64,000 bases of DNA from Nageia nagi (Eukaryota; Pinophyta), in the NCBI GenBank assembly GCA_050084985.1, contig JBITNC010000002.1, forward strand, positions 9,796,001-9,860,000, given 5' to 3'. A model generated the notes under the pieces. The model had not been told where the DNA came from and searched no databases. It saw only the letters and a list, made by a program, of their open reading frames with translations. The translations under genes were made by a program, and so were the position numbers. This document shows, piece by piece, positions 45,183 through 57,549 of this stretch (position 1 is the stretch's first letter; each line of letters opens with the position of its first letter).

Positions 45183-48100
45183 ATGAGCTCTCAAGAATGA
45201 TAACTATTACACCAACATTGCATCAAAATAATGTAAGTAGGAGAAATAAGAAGATACTACAAAAAGCATAGATCCCTAAATAATTTGAACAATTTATTTT
45301 TGAACCAAATCCAATAGCTCCTATTCAAATACTTATATGGGATTCTAACACTGATGATGATGAATTAAGAGAGGATAATATTGGTCATGATGATGATGAT
45401 AATAATGTTGATGAAGAAAATGGAATTGATGGTTTACTTGAGCACCTCTATATTCTTGTTGTTGATGATGAAAGAGATGGTGATGAAAGAGATGATGATT
45501 TAGAAAGGGATAGCATGTATAGTGATTCCAAAACAAAATTATATGAAAGAATAAACAAGATTGTATTATCGATAATCCTACTTATGATGAACATAAAAGC
45601 CAAACATGGATGGTCGGATACAAGTTTCACTTCTCTTCTAAGGTGTGAATTTTATTTTATTTTTTGATATTTTAATTTCGATAAAATTAACATAATAAAT
45701 TGTTTCTCATTGGTTTTATAGGTTATTAAAAGAAAAGTTATTGCCAAGCGATAATATCATCCCAAATTCATGCAAAAAATCACATGATATTATGAAGGAT
45801 GTAGGGGTAAAGTATAATTCATAACATGCATGTATTAATTATTAATATTATTTAGAGGAGAAGAATATTATATAAATATTGGATGTCAAAAGTGTTAACA
45901 ATCAAGATACAATATCAAAATAGGGAAAAAAACTCCACATAAGGTTGTTGACATAATGCCAATTCTTCATATATTGATGAAAATATTTTGATGTAAGTCA
46001 CTTGCAAAATTAATGGATTGGCATGCAAAAAATATAAGTGAAGAAAGTGTGTTGCATATACCTACAAATAGTAAAGCAGTGAAACATATAGAGGAGAAGT
46101 GAACTAAAAAATTTAAATATGAACCTAGGAGTGTTAGATTAGGTTTAGTAATGGATGGTATTAATCCATTTTCAAATCAATCATCCACTTATTCATGTTG
46201 GCCTATTATTATAATCAATTATAACATACCTCCATGGATGTCAAAAGAAAAGAGCATTTGATGTTGGTTGTTATAGTCATTGGAAGGAAACATGTTAAAC
46301 ACATGCATGTCTACCTTAAACTAGCAATTGATGAGTTACATCTCTTGTGTGAATGAGTTCAAATGTATGATATAAATAGACCTATCAATCAAAGGTCATT
46401 CAAATATTATGGCATACTATTTTGGACTATACATGATTAACTAGAGCTTTCTATTTATGTAGGTATACATATATACAGTAGTTCAAACATGTGAGTGTTT
46501 AATTTTTTACAACCATATGAATTATATGCATCCTCTAATAAAAATTATCATAGGCCTTCATACAAAAGGTTATGATGCTTTTTCATGGTGTGCAAAAAAT
46601 CTTTCATTGAAATATTCACATCAGATGTGTCAGATGGAAAATATTGGCCATAGGAAATATTTCCCAATGGATCATGCTTTGCAAAAAATGGAAGCCTATG
46701 GTTGAGTAGATAAAACCCTTATTCCTATTTATAAAATTCCTATGAGTTGGTTCATAGAGTGCCAGCAATGTGTGGAAAATATTTGTAAAAGAGCCCATGA
46801 TAAAGGTATTACTTTACAATCAGATGATGAGATTATTCATTACAAAAATGATTTACTAGTATGTGAAATATTCTACAATATAAATATTTGTAATATGTTT
46901 ATTATTTATGTTTATCATGAATTGGGTACATGTTTTTAGGCATGAAGAAATTATCAATATTTTATACACTGGAATATTGGAAGGAGTTGATAGTGACACA
47001 ATTAATGGATCATATGCACATTGTAAAGAATATTGCAACTTGTTTATATAAGTATACAATAAGCAAAGAAGCAAATACTCATATCATGAGAAATGAGTTA
47101 AAAGATATTAAGAAAATGAGATCTTTATGGATAGCTTACTATCAAGACAAAAGAAAAGAAGTACCTATGATAACATGGCTTATAAAAAATGATGAAGTGG
47201 AAAAGTTACACAAAACTCATTCAAAACATTAGAACATTAATAGATTATGGATCATCTCTAAGAACTGCATTCAATGCTAATGGTAAAATCACAATATTCG
47301 AGAGTTATGATTACCACTACTTCATGAAGGTATTGATCTCATATTATGTTTTTCACATTTTCTATTGAACTAAAAATACTTGTTATATTTACACTCATAC
47401 TTTCTGTAGCATATTTTTCCAATTGTAATTCATGGATGTGGGGGTCTACCTGTTGATCTTAGGCATGCAATTGATTGACTGTCATTATTTCGAAGTTATA
47501 TCATGTTATAGTATGAATCTATGAAAAATAATATAACATATGTTTATTATTGTTTTCTAATATTTTATGCATTTTAACATGTAATATTTTGATGATATTA
47601 TATTTTCATGAATAGGTGGTTATCTTCAAAGGAGATACATGTAGTTGTAATAGATCAATGATATAGAGAAATTGTTTAAATTGTTCGCAAATTAGAAAAA
47701 GAATTGCCACCTACTTTTATGGACATACAAGTACACCTATTGATCCACCTAGGATATGATATTGACATGGCAAGTGTTATAAGTGCTAGAAACATTTTTT
47801 GTGAAAAGATTTTTAAAAGTGTTGAAGAGATTTGTTAGAAAAAATTTAGAAATTGTATCAATGCTTAATTTCTAGCTAATAACTATGTATTATGGCATTG
47901 TGAATTTGTAGATTATGATCTTTAGAATCTATGAACTAATTTTTCATTATGCATTATGCATGTTGCAAAAATTGGATTGAGTTGTACCAAACTAAAAGGA
48001 AGGAAATTGAAAAAGAATGTGCCTTGTTTCATAGACATAATCAAAGGGGTACATCTAGTCTACTTGAAAATATAGAGAGGAAAATTGACCACAAGAATGT

Positions 48101-48765
48101 CTAAGGTCATGGGTGAAGAATGAAATTGAAATGAAACAAGTTGTAGGAGAAAAAAGAGATGAAGATGATCAAAATGCATTAAATATTGCTATAGGATGCA
48201 AGTTTGAGGTAATTATTTTTATTAACATTTTTATAAGACTTCAATTTTTGTGTAAATATGTGCAAGCACCAATAAATATTTTTCTGTAAATATGTGTAGG
48301 CATTTTATTTTCCTACAATGTGGGCATATGGTCAACACATCAGCATATAAAACAATGATGAGAGAAGAATGATAGTTAACAATGGAGTGATGGTTGATTT
48401 TGATAAACAAAGTTATGCAAGTTCAAGAGATACAAACTTGATATAACAAAAATTAAAATATGTTGAAAAATTCAAGAAATTATGCAATTGGATTATAGAT
48501 CATTCGAATGTGTGATATTTAAATGTAAGTGATTTGACACACTCGATAGAAGAACAATCTTGCATGATAGACCTAGTGATTACTTTGCAATCATCTCCAC
48601 ACACATTTTATCTAACAACAAAGATCCTTATATTTTACCATAACATTGCAATGAAATATATTTCATCCCAAATGTAGATGATGACAAAAAGTGATTTGTA
48701 ATTGAATGTAATCCTAGAGGAAAGCATATTATACATCTTTATGAGGAAGAAAATTTGCAGTGACA
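45183..48765 (+). pseudogene. TNP2-type CACTA transposase gene
   Basis: This is the transposase that would move D. Exon 1 (to 45642) is acidic and ends KAKHGWSDTSFTSLL; the intron is 45643-45721; exon 2 continues LLKEKLLPSDNIIPNSC. Exon 3 (about 45850-46870) contains DWHAKNISEESVLHIP, VRLGLVMDGINPFSN, IPPWMS, HTKGYDAFSWC and GHRKYFPMDHAL. Exon 4 (about 46928-47330) has IFYTLEYWKELIV and DHMHIVKNIATCLYKYT. Later exons have ELPPTFMDIQVHLLIHL (about 47702) and a C-terminal piece near 48560-48765 (DYFAIISTHILSNNKDPYIL). Several stops sit at Trp/Arg/Gln sites, so it is probably inactive. Confidence 0.88.
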
Positions 48766-50459
48766 TTATTGTTATTGATATGCTTCTCATATGTATCTTG
48801 AACTTTTCATATGTATATATTGCTCATTTCTTGTGGTATGATCTATGAACAATTTAATTACTCTTGGTATGATCTATGAAAGCTTTAATTACTCTTGGTA
48901 TGATCTATGATCTATAAATTTTTCAGATGTTGATGATCTACAAATTCTTTTTGAGTTGTTCTTATTTGTGGTACATGATTAAAAATATACCTCTGAATGT
49001 AATGATGAAATTTTCAAAACATAAAATATTTTCAACTAGCCTATTTGAATTCATAAGTAATTTGTTTCATACTATTCCCCATGATTCAATGTTTAACTTT
49101 TATATTATAATTGATATAATTTTACTTTAGTTTGAAGCTAATATTATAGGAGACACAAGGTTGAATTATGGGTAAGAATTATTTTAGATTCTATAATAGG
49201 ATTAATATTTTTCTTGCAATGTTGCATGTACAATCAATATCATTTCTATTTTATGTGATTGTTTTAGAAAGGATAGGTCATACATGTTCTATAAGGATAG
49301 GTGATTATGGATACTAAATGATGATGGAACAAATATGTAAACTAAATAAGTATATATAATGATAAGACGCAAGGGTAAATTTCATATCATCTCCAAAAGA
49401 ATCACATCATGGAGTAGGAATTTTAGGCGGTTGACTAAATAAGGGTTGATATTCTATGGTTTGAATGGATTATAGGATTAATGGAGTAGAAATTATTGAT
49501 TGTTGTTTGAAGAATTTTGGAGATAAAATATTTTAACTGAGTAGATTTTTAGGAGTACTATACTATGAAGGTAGGGTCTTTTAAAATCCACAAGCTTTAT
49601 GATGATTAATGATATTGTAGACAAATAAAATGAATTAAATTAAATAATTCATATAAGATTACAAAAACCAAATTGTGCATCAATTAAAATTATATTCTTT
49701 GCAAATATACAAAATGGGTGAGAATGAAGAGACCTCATATTTAATACCTTAAGATCCATCACTAGATTTATTATAAGTTTGATCACCTAAATAACATATA
49801 ACAATATCCCCTACGAATATAAAATGCTTATATCAATATTATTTATGTGATTGATATTATAAAATAATATTATGAAATAAAGATGAAGAATTATGCATAA
49901 GAGAGTATTAACAGATCATTGGATAGGTGGTATCAAGAGACACCATTTGAATGATGATATTCTTTAGTGATCTCATTAATGAGGATTTGATCTCACATAT
50001 TTAAATAAGAAGATAACATCATTGGAGCAGACCAATTTTCTCAACTTCATAAAGATGTTAATATTTAATATGTATTAATCCTAATTCATCAAGTTAATGA
50101 AAATTGGTTCCATAATGGATATTTATGGTTGGACCAACAATAGCTCATAAGTGAAGATATCATTAAGTAGATTCTAGACTTGTGAAGGTGCAAAGAGCAT
50201 CCATGACCCATAATAGATGCCAACAAGCTAGCCTATGATCCAATTTGGGTCTACTTATAGAAAAACAAGAATAAGAAGGCATTGAACATTGACATTATGC
50301 TCATGTTTTCCCACAGAGTTGTTATGAATGTCCAAGGGAGGCGAATGTCATAGTAAAAATGACTTCATAATTTTTTTTCCTTGTCTAAGTTTTTTTGATG
50401 CAAAATGGTGTTTGAATTTATGTATTAATGCCTTAGGCAATCTCAAAATCTTATTTGTA
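48766..50459. other. 3' part of D, no gene recognised
   Basis: Three repeats of TCTTGGTATGATCTATGA lie at about 48823-48910. The rest is AT-rich with no recognisable domain; the frame at 48927-49130 (+) is hydrophobic and unremarkable. Confidence 0.4.
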
Positions 50460-50575
50460 AATATTTTTAGATTCTGATGCAAAATTTGCATCCTTTTTTG
50501 CATCTAATTTTGCATCTATTTTGCATCTATTTTTACGTCTATTTTGCATCCTTTTTTGCATTAAAAAAAATAAAA
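50460..50575. repeat. right subterminal repeats of D
   Basis: There are about eight copies of TTTTGCATC or close variants (ATTTTGCATCTA, CCTTTTTTGCATC) within 100 bases. They lie just inside the right end and match the left subterminal motif type. Confidence 0.7.
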
Positions 50576-50669
50576 AATGGAAAAAAGGTTTTCATGCATG
50601 TAAATGTAAGAGGATGTAAATTAACATTATTTATTTTATTTTTCATGATTACAGATGCAAAAAAGGACA

Positions 50670-50693
50670 CAAATCAACCTTTTGGTAGTAATG
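50670..50693 (-). repeat. right terminal inverted repeat of D
   Basis: The segment is CAAATC, then 18 bases ending TAGTAATG, followed by ATA. The outermost CACTA is changed to CATTA when read inwards. Confidence 0.75.
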
Positions 50694-50696
50694 ATA

Positions 50697-51619
50697 GCCT
50701 CAATGTTTGTTGGAATTATTGGTTTATAGATTGTTGTTTTTGTTGTATGTTATAATATAATTGAGTTGATCAATTATTTTTTGATGATATTTTTTCCATT
50801 GAGATATGGTGTGCATGAGGATGTTAAAATCAAAGCAAGTTAAGTTGTAGTAAGAATGAGTTGTACAAGGATTGTAAGTTGACAAGCACTCCCATGATGA
50901 TAGGTTGTAAGTTGAGCAAGGATGAAAAATCTTCATGGGTTGATAAATTTATGTATAGGTCCATGATTGGGAGTTTATTGTACTTGAAAGCAACTAGACC
51001 TGACATATTGTAGGTAGTTTACATGGTTTCATAATTTTAGGCTAATACCAAGGAGACACATGTGAATGCAATGAAGAGGATCTTTCGGTATCTCAAAGGT
51101 ATAATGGATTATGGCTTATGGTATCCCAAGGAGAAGGACTTCATATTTATTAATTTTTTATATGCAAATTGGGTAGGGTATGTTGATTAAAAAAAGAGCA
51201 CCAATGGAAGTACACTCAACTTTGGTGAAAATATTATGGAATAGCACAACAAAAAATAGGTATCAATATCTTTACTTATAGCAGAAGCAAGTATATAACA
51301 ACATCTTGTTGTACATAAGTTTTATAGATGAAGAAAATAATGAAGGATCCTGGTAATCAAATCAATGAGTCAATTCCAATCAAGTGTGAAAATACAAGTG
51401 CAATCAATATCTTAAACAAACCTAGTTATGCATTCTTGCACAAAATATAATGTTATTTGGTATCATTTCTTGAAGGAGAAAGTTGTTGATGAAAAAGTCA
51501 AGTTATATTTTGTTCCAATAATAGAGAAAGTAGCATATATTTTCACCAAACCATTTCCCAAGGAAGTATTTGAGTACCTTCACAATAAATTGGAAGTGGT
51601 CACACTTCCCAAGCATTGA
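50697..51619 (+). pseudogene. end of copia pol (RT tail and RNase H) of element A
   Basis: From about 50885 the plus strand reads STPMMIGCKLSKDEKSSWVD, MIGSLLYLKATRPDI and FRYLKGIMDYGLWYPKEKD, then an RNase H part with KKSTNGSTLNFGENI and VSISLLIAEAS (about 51020-51300). The end is KLYFVPIIEKVAYIFTKPFP and HNKLEVVTLPKH, open at 51428-51619. Stops are at Trp/Gln/Arg-type codons. The upstream RT, integrase and protease are missing. Confidence 0.82.
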
Positions 51620-51821
51620 CTAGCTTTTAGGCCACATTCTTAAGGGAGAATTTTTATCTTTAATTATCGTTTTGCTCCTATTTATGAATTTTACTAAGTG
51701 TATTAATCTTTTTCAAAAAATGTTGTATATAAAATCAGGTGGAGTTTGCAACATAGCTTTATACTTTTTATCAAAGGGAAAGAATAAGTTACATGATATT
51801 ATGTGTGTGTTGCCAATAATT

Positions 51822-51832
51822 CCAAAGGGGAA
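51822..51832 (+). other. polypurine tract of element A
   Basis: CCAAAGGGGAATAT lies just before the start of the 3' LTR and has the copia pattern AAGGGGGAGAT. Confidence 0.65.
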
Positions 51833-51835
51833 TAT

Positions 51836-54104
51836 TAATGAGCAAGGTGCAATGATAGTGTCTTCATTATTGTGAACACACTTAGTAGGATCCAATTGGT
51901 GTAGCAATGAGTTTTTTGGTGCTTGTACAAAGATATTTAATGATCTTGAGTATGTTTTTGACATTCGGTTGAAGCTATTACAAGTGATTTGTGCAAATTT
52001 GCAAAAATCATCGAAAAGTTGTCAAAATTGTTAAAATGTTATAAAAACTTGTACAAGCTATTAGATAGTTGTTTGGAGTTTATTTGGAGAAGTTTGATTT
52101 GTGTGTGGATGTGTTTAATTCTCATGTAAAGTAATTGCATCCCATTCTTGCAAAATTTCAAAAGTTGCTACTAAGTTGTGAAAATAGCAAAAATTACAAA
52201 TGTTATCAAAAATTATGCAATTCTTGAAAATGTTGCTCATGCATGTAAATGGAGTGTGTTGCATGGTCCAACATATCATTTTAATCCTTGTTTATCAGTT
52301 GGAAGTGAAGTTCTAACATTGGATCAATATTGATTGATATTTGGTAATGTTTTAGATCCCTAAGAAATTTTGGTGAAATAGGTCAATTTCAGTTTGATGT
52401 GCATTCAAGCAGGATGGATTAGTGTGGAACATATCAACATATATGGAAACAAATCAACATGTTGTTTGAGGTGTTAGCTTGATGTTTGGACGATTCATTA
52501 CCATTGTTGGTACTTGGACAATTTTGCACATTTGAGGATAAGTTGTAAAATCAACCTTGGAGGCCACTTTGCAAGTGAAATATTAAGAAAAATGTGAAGA
52601 GTTAGATAATGAAATTTTACTTAAAGTTATATGGTACTAATATGTGCATACAATCTAAATTTTAAGTCAAAGAAGCACTTGAAGACTAAATAAAGTGAGT
52701 TACAAAAATATAATTTATCATTTTTTCAATTTTGACTATTGCAAAATCATCCTCAGAGGCCACTTTGTAAGTGGAATATTAAGCATACCATTAAGATTTG
52801 TATATAAATAGTTATATTGGAGGTATTTAGATATATCAAGAGCTTAATCTTTAAATTTCAACCCAAACAGAGGTTTTACATAAAAACAATGAGCATTGAA
52901 AAATGGCTCCAAAATAATTTTTTTTTAATTTTGGACAGTTTCATTTTTTGTGACCATTTTGCTCTCAAATGTTCAAATTCATATTTGCTAGTTTTCAAAT
53001 TCTCCGTTCAAGTGTGTAATTATAAAACTATATTTTCTTCAATTAGTGACATAATAAAATAATGTTAGGTGGCATATTTTCATCATAAGAATATTTAGTA
53101 GGTAGAATATGAGGAGTTACAAATGACAAGTGGTATATGAGAATATTGTGTCATAAAGGAGTTACATATGAAAAAGAGTTACAAATGAAAAGTGACATAT
53201 GATAATATTATGTCATAAAGGAGTTACAAAATAAGGAGTTACATAATTGGTAGGTGATAAGTGGCAAGTGAGAATATGGGAGTTACATAATGGAGTTACA
53301 ATGGAAAAATGGCATATGAGAATATTGTATCATAAAGAAGTTATGAAATAAGGAATTATAAAAGAATGAGTGCTTGTAAATAGTGGGATTCACTTCTTGA
53401 ATCTAAATAGAATGTTCTTAATGATATGTAAGAAAATGAAGAATGTGATAGGAGTATGGAACAAGTAATGTTGCATAAAAATGGTGGATCTACCAAGGAA
53501 GTTATTGTATTGTAGCAAGAATTAGAATTTGGTTTGTTAATCTATGTATGGTAAAAATTTGCGTGTTTTTAACTTTATTGTTGTGGTTTTGAATGTGAAG
53601 AGTTCTATCAAATGGATGTAGTGAAGAGATAGTGTGAGCTAGACCACTTAGGGTCTTTGGAATAGAAATCAAATTTTCTACTATAACATTTTGAATTCAT
53701 CAAGTAGGTTCTTGATTATAGGGGTAGGTGCTTCTTGTAGTTCATGCTAAAAAATATTAGGCCAAGTGGGTGCTTAAATACATGGGTTGGTGCTCCTTCC
53801 AATTAATGTTGGTAAAGTAGGGGTTGGTGCTTCTTTTGATTGGAGCTGATAAATGATTATAAAGCTGGTGTTTTACAATAGTTGAATTTGGACCATGATC
53901 TAAGTAGTATTATCTGGGGATGTAGCCATATTTGTGAACCTATTTATATCTTGTGTTGTGTGATGCTTCCTTGATGTGCTTACCTTGCTTTAGTTTGTTT
54001 CAATTTTTATCTTGCATAAATTTAGTTTTATAAGTAGAAGATTTGAGTTTTAGAATACAACACATTGATTAATCACCCCTGTCAATGTCATTGTATGACT
54101 AACA
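51836..54104 (+). repeat. 3' LTR of element A
   Basis: The LTR is 2269 bp. It is the uninterrupted partner of 6441-6927 plus 29802-31640 and ends TTGTATGACTAACA, followed by the CATCA duplication. At about 52310 (GAAGTTCTAACATTGG) it keeps the unoccupied form of the site into which B inserted in the other LTR. Confidence 0.87.
53095..53350 (+). repeat. tandem repeats inside the LTR of A (3' copy)
   Basis: These are the same GAGTTACAAATGACAAGTGG-type units as at 30630-30885, with changes in copy number and spacing. Confidence 0.65.
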
Positions 54105-56400
54105 CATCATATCATAGATGAAATAATACTTCAATTGAAAGTGCTTTGAACTATTCTGGTGGATGGGATTATCTACCAACTATATGGTACTTTGGTTGTC
54201 ATGGTAAAGAATGGTTGGTCCATGTTGTTTCTCACCAATCTTTTTAGGAAAATTCCTCAACCACAAGGCTTAAGTGTTCACTATTGTAAGAGGAATATAC
54301 TCCTTAAGAAATGCAAAGAAATATAAGGCTACTTACAATGCTCCTTAATTATGTTATATTAGCTTTTGTAGCACCATTATGTTATATTAAGAACATTGAG
54401 ATAACAAATTGGATATCAAGCCTAGTAATGCAAAGAAATATAAGGCTACTTACAATGCTCCTTAATTATGTTATATTAGCTTTTGTAGCACCATATTCTT
54501 TGCAAAGTAACTCTCCATGAGCTACAAGATTCAAAATAGAGGTACAATTATCCATGCAATATTTTGTGAGCATATCTCTTGCATACTTACTTTGACAAAC
54601 AAAAATTTGATCTTGATATTGATGGACCTCCATGCCAAGAAAGTACCTCATGAGTCCTAGATCCTTCATATCAAACTCATGAATCAAATTAGTATTTAAC
54701 TTATCATTCATGATGGAATCACTTCCCATATCAATTAAATCATCAAAATAAAGAAAAATAAATAAGATGTGATTTTCCTTTCTCTTGATGTAGTGTATTG
54801 GCTTATTTTTGCTTCTAAATGTCCAAAACCTTTGGAAGAATCCATCAATCTAGATGTACCAAGATCTTGGAGCTTGCTTAAGGCCATACAAGACCTTATT
54901 GAGCATATATACATGCTTATCTTTACATTTCACTTGAAATCCTTGAGGTTGTTGCACATAAACCTCCTCATCCAAGTAGCCATTTGAGAATGCACTTTTT
55001 ACATCCATGTGGTGTACATTCCAATGCTTTTGGAATACAAATGAAAGAAGAATTCTTACTATTTCTTATTTTGTAACTAGGGAAAAAGTCTCTTCATAAT
55101 TCACTCCATGATTTTGTGTGAACCCTTTGGCAACCAACCATGCTTTATGCCTCTCAATTATTCCATCATTGTTATATTTAGTTTTGTAAACCCACATGGA
55201 ACCTACACATCTCTTTCCTTTGGAAAACTCACAAAATTCCCAAGTATCATTCTTTACAATTGAGTGAAGCTCTTCTTGCATGACCTTTAACTATACATTT
55301 TTGGTGCAAGCTTCCTCATAACAAGATATATCAAAATAAAAAATAATACTATTTTTGACTGCACATAATGCATAATTAATGATCTACCCATTTTCATATT
55401 CATCCGCTTCCATATCACTAAATTGCTTAACAAACTTTTTCATTTCATGAAATTAACTTCTAGTAATCCTTTGATGAAAATTTGGATCTAGAACTTGAGG
55501 AGGATGATTTTGGAAATGCTTCTTACCTCTTTTTGTCTTCATAACTTTTGCAATCACATTAGGAGAACCTCCACTTTAAGGAAAAGTAGGAGTGGAATTG
55601 GAGCTATTAGAGGGACTTGATGGAGGACTTGGAGGCACAACTTGAATATTTGGAAGAGAAATACATATTTTGGGTTGCACATTATTCAAACTTCAAGTGT
55701 TTTCTTGGCTGGTCACTTCTCCTCTAATATCCACCATACATTTTTCCTATTGTTAATAGAATTTACCCTCCTCAAAAATGACATCCCTTGACACAATTAT
55801 ATTTTTGATTTTGGGATTGTAAATCCTATATGCCTTACTCTTTTCATTATATCCAATTAATACACATGGTTCAATCTTTGCATCCAATTTTTTTATGTTT
55901 TCTTTTGGTGCATGAGCATATGCCAAGCAACCAAAAAATCTAAAATGATAAACAATTGGCTTCTTGTCATACCAAGCTTTAAAAGGGTTCTTTCTTTATG
56001 CTATAATAATGGAGCATCAATTCAACACATAATTAGATATTCTTACTACTTTAGCCCAATAAATGTTATGAAACTTTTTGGTTTGCAATAAGCATCTTGC
56101 CATCTCCATAAGAGTCTGAGTTTTTTCTCTTAACCACTCCATTTTTTTGTGGAGTATTAGCTATAGTAAACTACCTCTTAATTCCATGCTTCTTGTAAAA
56201 ATTAGTAAATTTATTAGAGGCATACTCTCCCCCTCTATCACTTCTTACAAATTTTATTGTTTGCTCACTCTCATTTTCAACAAGCTCTTTGAATTCCTTA
56301 AAATACCCAAATGCCTCATCTTTATGTTTGAGACAATAAACCTAGAACATTTTAGTAAAATCATCAATAAAAGTAAGGAAATAGGAATTCATACCAAGAC
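54105..56400 (-). pseudogene. integrase core, RT and RNase H of element E
   Basis: Read from right to left: integrase with SYFLTFIDDFTKMF (about 56385-56345), the LKHKDEAFGYFKEFKELVEN block (about 56330-56270), IKFVRSDRGGEYASNKF (about 56250-56200), and its C-terminal part to about 55800. RT lies at 55281-54730, with MQEELHSIVKNDTWEF, AWLVAKGFTQNHGVNYEETF and the catalytic box as YFDDLI (about 54755-54735), with Phe for the usual Val. Next, 54729-54466 (FDMKDLGLMRYFLGMEVHQ) is open. RNase H is frame-broken below 54300 and ends at the A junction. Confidence 0.88.
54310..54494. repeat. 68-bp perfect direct repeat in E pol
   Basis: The 68 bases at 54310-54377 recur without change at 54427-54494, offset by 117 bases (39 codons). 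The unit starts AATGCAAAGAAATATAAGGC and ends TTGTAGCACCAT. It falls in the RT/RNase H junction on the minus strand and duplicates the segment read as RSIVSSLIFLCI. Confidence 0.95.
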
Positions 56401-56819
56401 TATTAGGATACCACATCCTAACATTTTAGTGTTAGCATTAGTATTTTAATTAAATCGTTGGCCTATATTGTAAACTGTAATATTATGATTGTAACGTAGG
56501 GCCTAATTTTTCGTTACTATTTGGGTTAGGGTTAGTATATTATAAATAGGTAGAAGTGTGTGAAGAATTACAACTTGAACATTATTTTCATTTTTGGAGT
56601 TGTAAGGAGGTAGCCCCCTTGAAGCAACCTATGATTTTGTTACTATTTAGAAAATCATATCCTTATCTGATTATTATTGCTATTTCATGTTCTATTTATT
56701 AGCACATGCTCTATTATTTCCACTAGATTAGTTGTCATTTTCCTATTTCAAATCAATATTTGTTACATTTTTACAATATTTCCCTTTTCATACTTATAGC
56801 ATCATAACATCTGGTATTA
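56401..56819 (+). repeat. 5' LTR of element F
   Basis: The LTR begins TATTAGGATACC (the other LTR has TGTTAGGATACC) and ends CATAACA. TATATTATAAATAGG at about 56535-56549 is a TATA-like promoter element, present in both LTRs. Confidence 0.92.
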
Positions 56820-56821
56820 GA

Positions 56822-56833
56822 GCTCTTTTTAGG
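56822..56833 (+). other. primer-binding site of F (initiator Met tRNA)
   Basis: TGGTATTAGAGC lies two bases after the LTR. It matches the standard site with one C to T change. Confidence 0.88.
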
Positions 56834-57549
56834 GCCATTTTGCTATAGGAAAATTAAAAAAAATTAAGTCTAAGCTAGAAACCCTATATTAGGGATTTTA
56901 AAATATCCAAGAGGATTTGTCATTTTTGGCTAAGCACACTTGCCCATAAAGCTATGTGTGAAGTGAGGTGTAAAAAACTCTACACCAATACCTAGGCCTC
57001 AAATAGAACCCTACATGGAATCAGACTCCATATATTGAAAGGTATATCAGAGACTATCTAGGCTATGAACAAAAACTAGGTAGAAAGCTGTGTTGATCAT
57101 TTTTAAACTGTAGTGCACTAGCAAGTACCGTTGGAAAGTTACTTGTCATAGAAGCCATCTCTGTAGCCTCTTTCCTTGCAAAAGTTGGATAGGAGGGGTG
57201 TTTAGACAAGCCTAAAGAGCATATAATCCTTACCCTAGAATTGTTCCTTCACATAAAAAACCTTAATTTGAGAAGCAAAATGTATGACATACAATTTTTT
57301 AAAGCTACCAAAAATATTAGTTCACAGGTAGCAAAAACTTCAAAGCTAAATAACTAAAAATCTATACCATTTCAATAGTTGTTAACAAAAGTAGATAGAC
57401 CCACAAATGTAAAAAAAAAGAGTTCAGGAGTCTAAAAATCATCATCAAGAGACCTATCCCATTGTGATCATCTTTTTGAGCTAATCATAGTAGTTTCTAA
57501 AAATAGTAATTTCCAGAAATAATAGCTTCAAAAATAGCAGTTTCTAGAA
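56834..57549 (+). other. leader of element F, no gene
   Basis: No long frame is seen. Repeats of AGTTTCTAGAAATAGTAAT-type units lie at about 57490-57555, just before gag. Confidence 0.6.

Larger units (their letters stand above)
33496..50693 (+). mobile_element. CACTA (En/Spm-type) transposon D
   Basis: The left end begins CACTACTATATATACC and the right end finishes TTTTGGTAGTAATG. The outer 24 bases match at 16 positions when one end is reversed. The flanking three bases are ATA on both sides (33493-33495 and 50694-50696), the usual CACTA duplication. Inside lie a TNP2-type transposase (45183-48765), a SET-like gene (43527-44955) and a convergent minus-strand gene (34187-36060). Subterminal TTTTGCATC-like repeats lie at both ends. 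Older debris is also present (copia H, MITE-like repeat, TTAGGG-like array). At 17.2 kb it is long for the class. Confidence 0.85.

Noticed and set aside
45345-45630. His- and Ser-rich minus-strand frames
   Set aside because: They are the reverse of the Asp-rich (GATGAT) first exon of the transposase gene.
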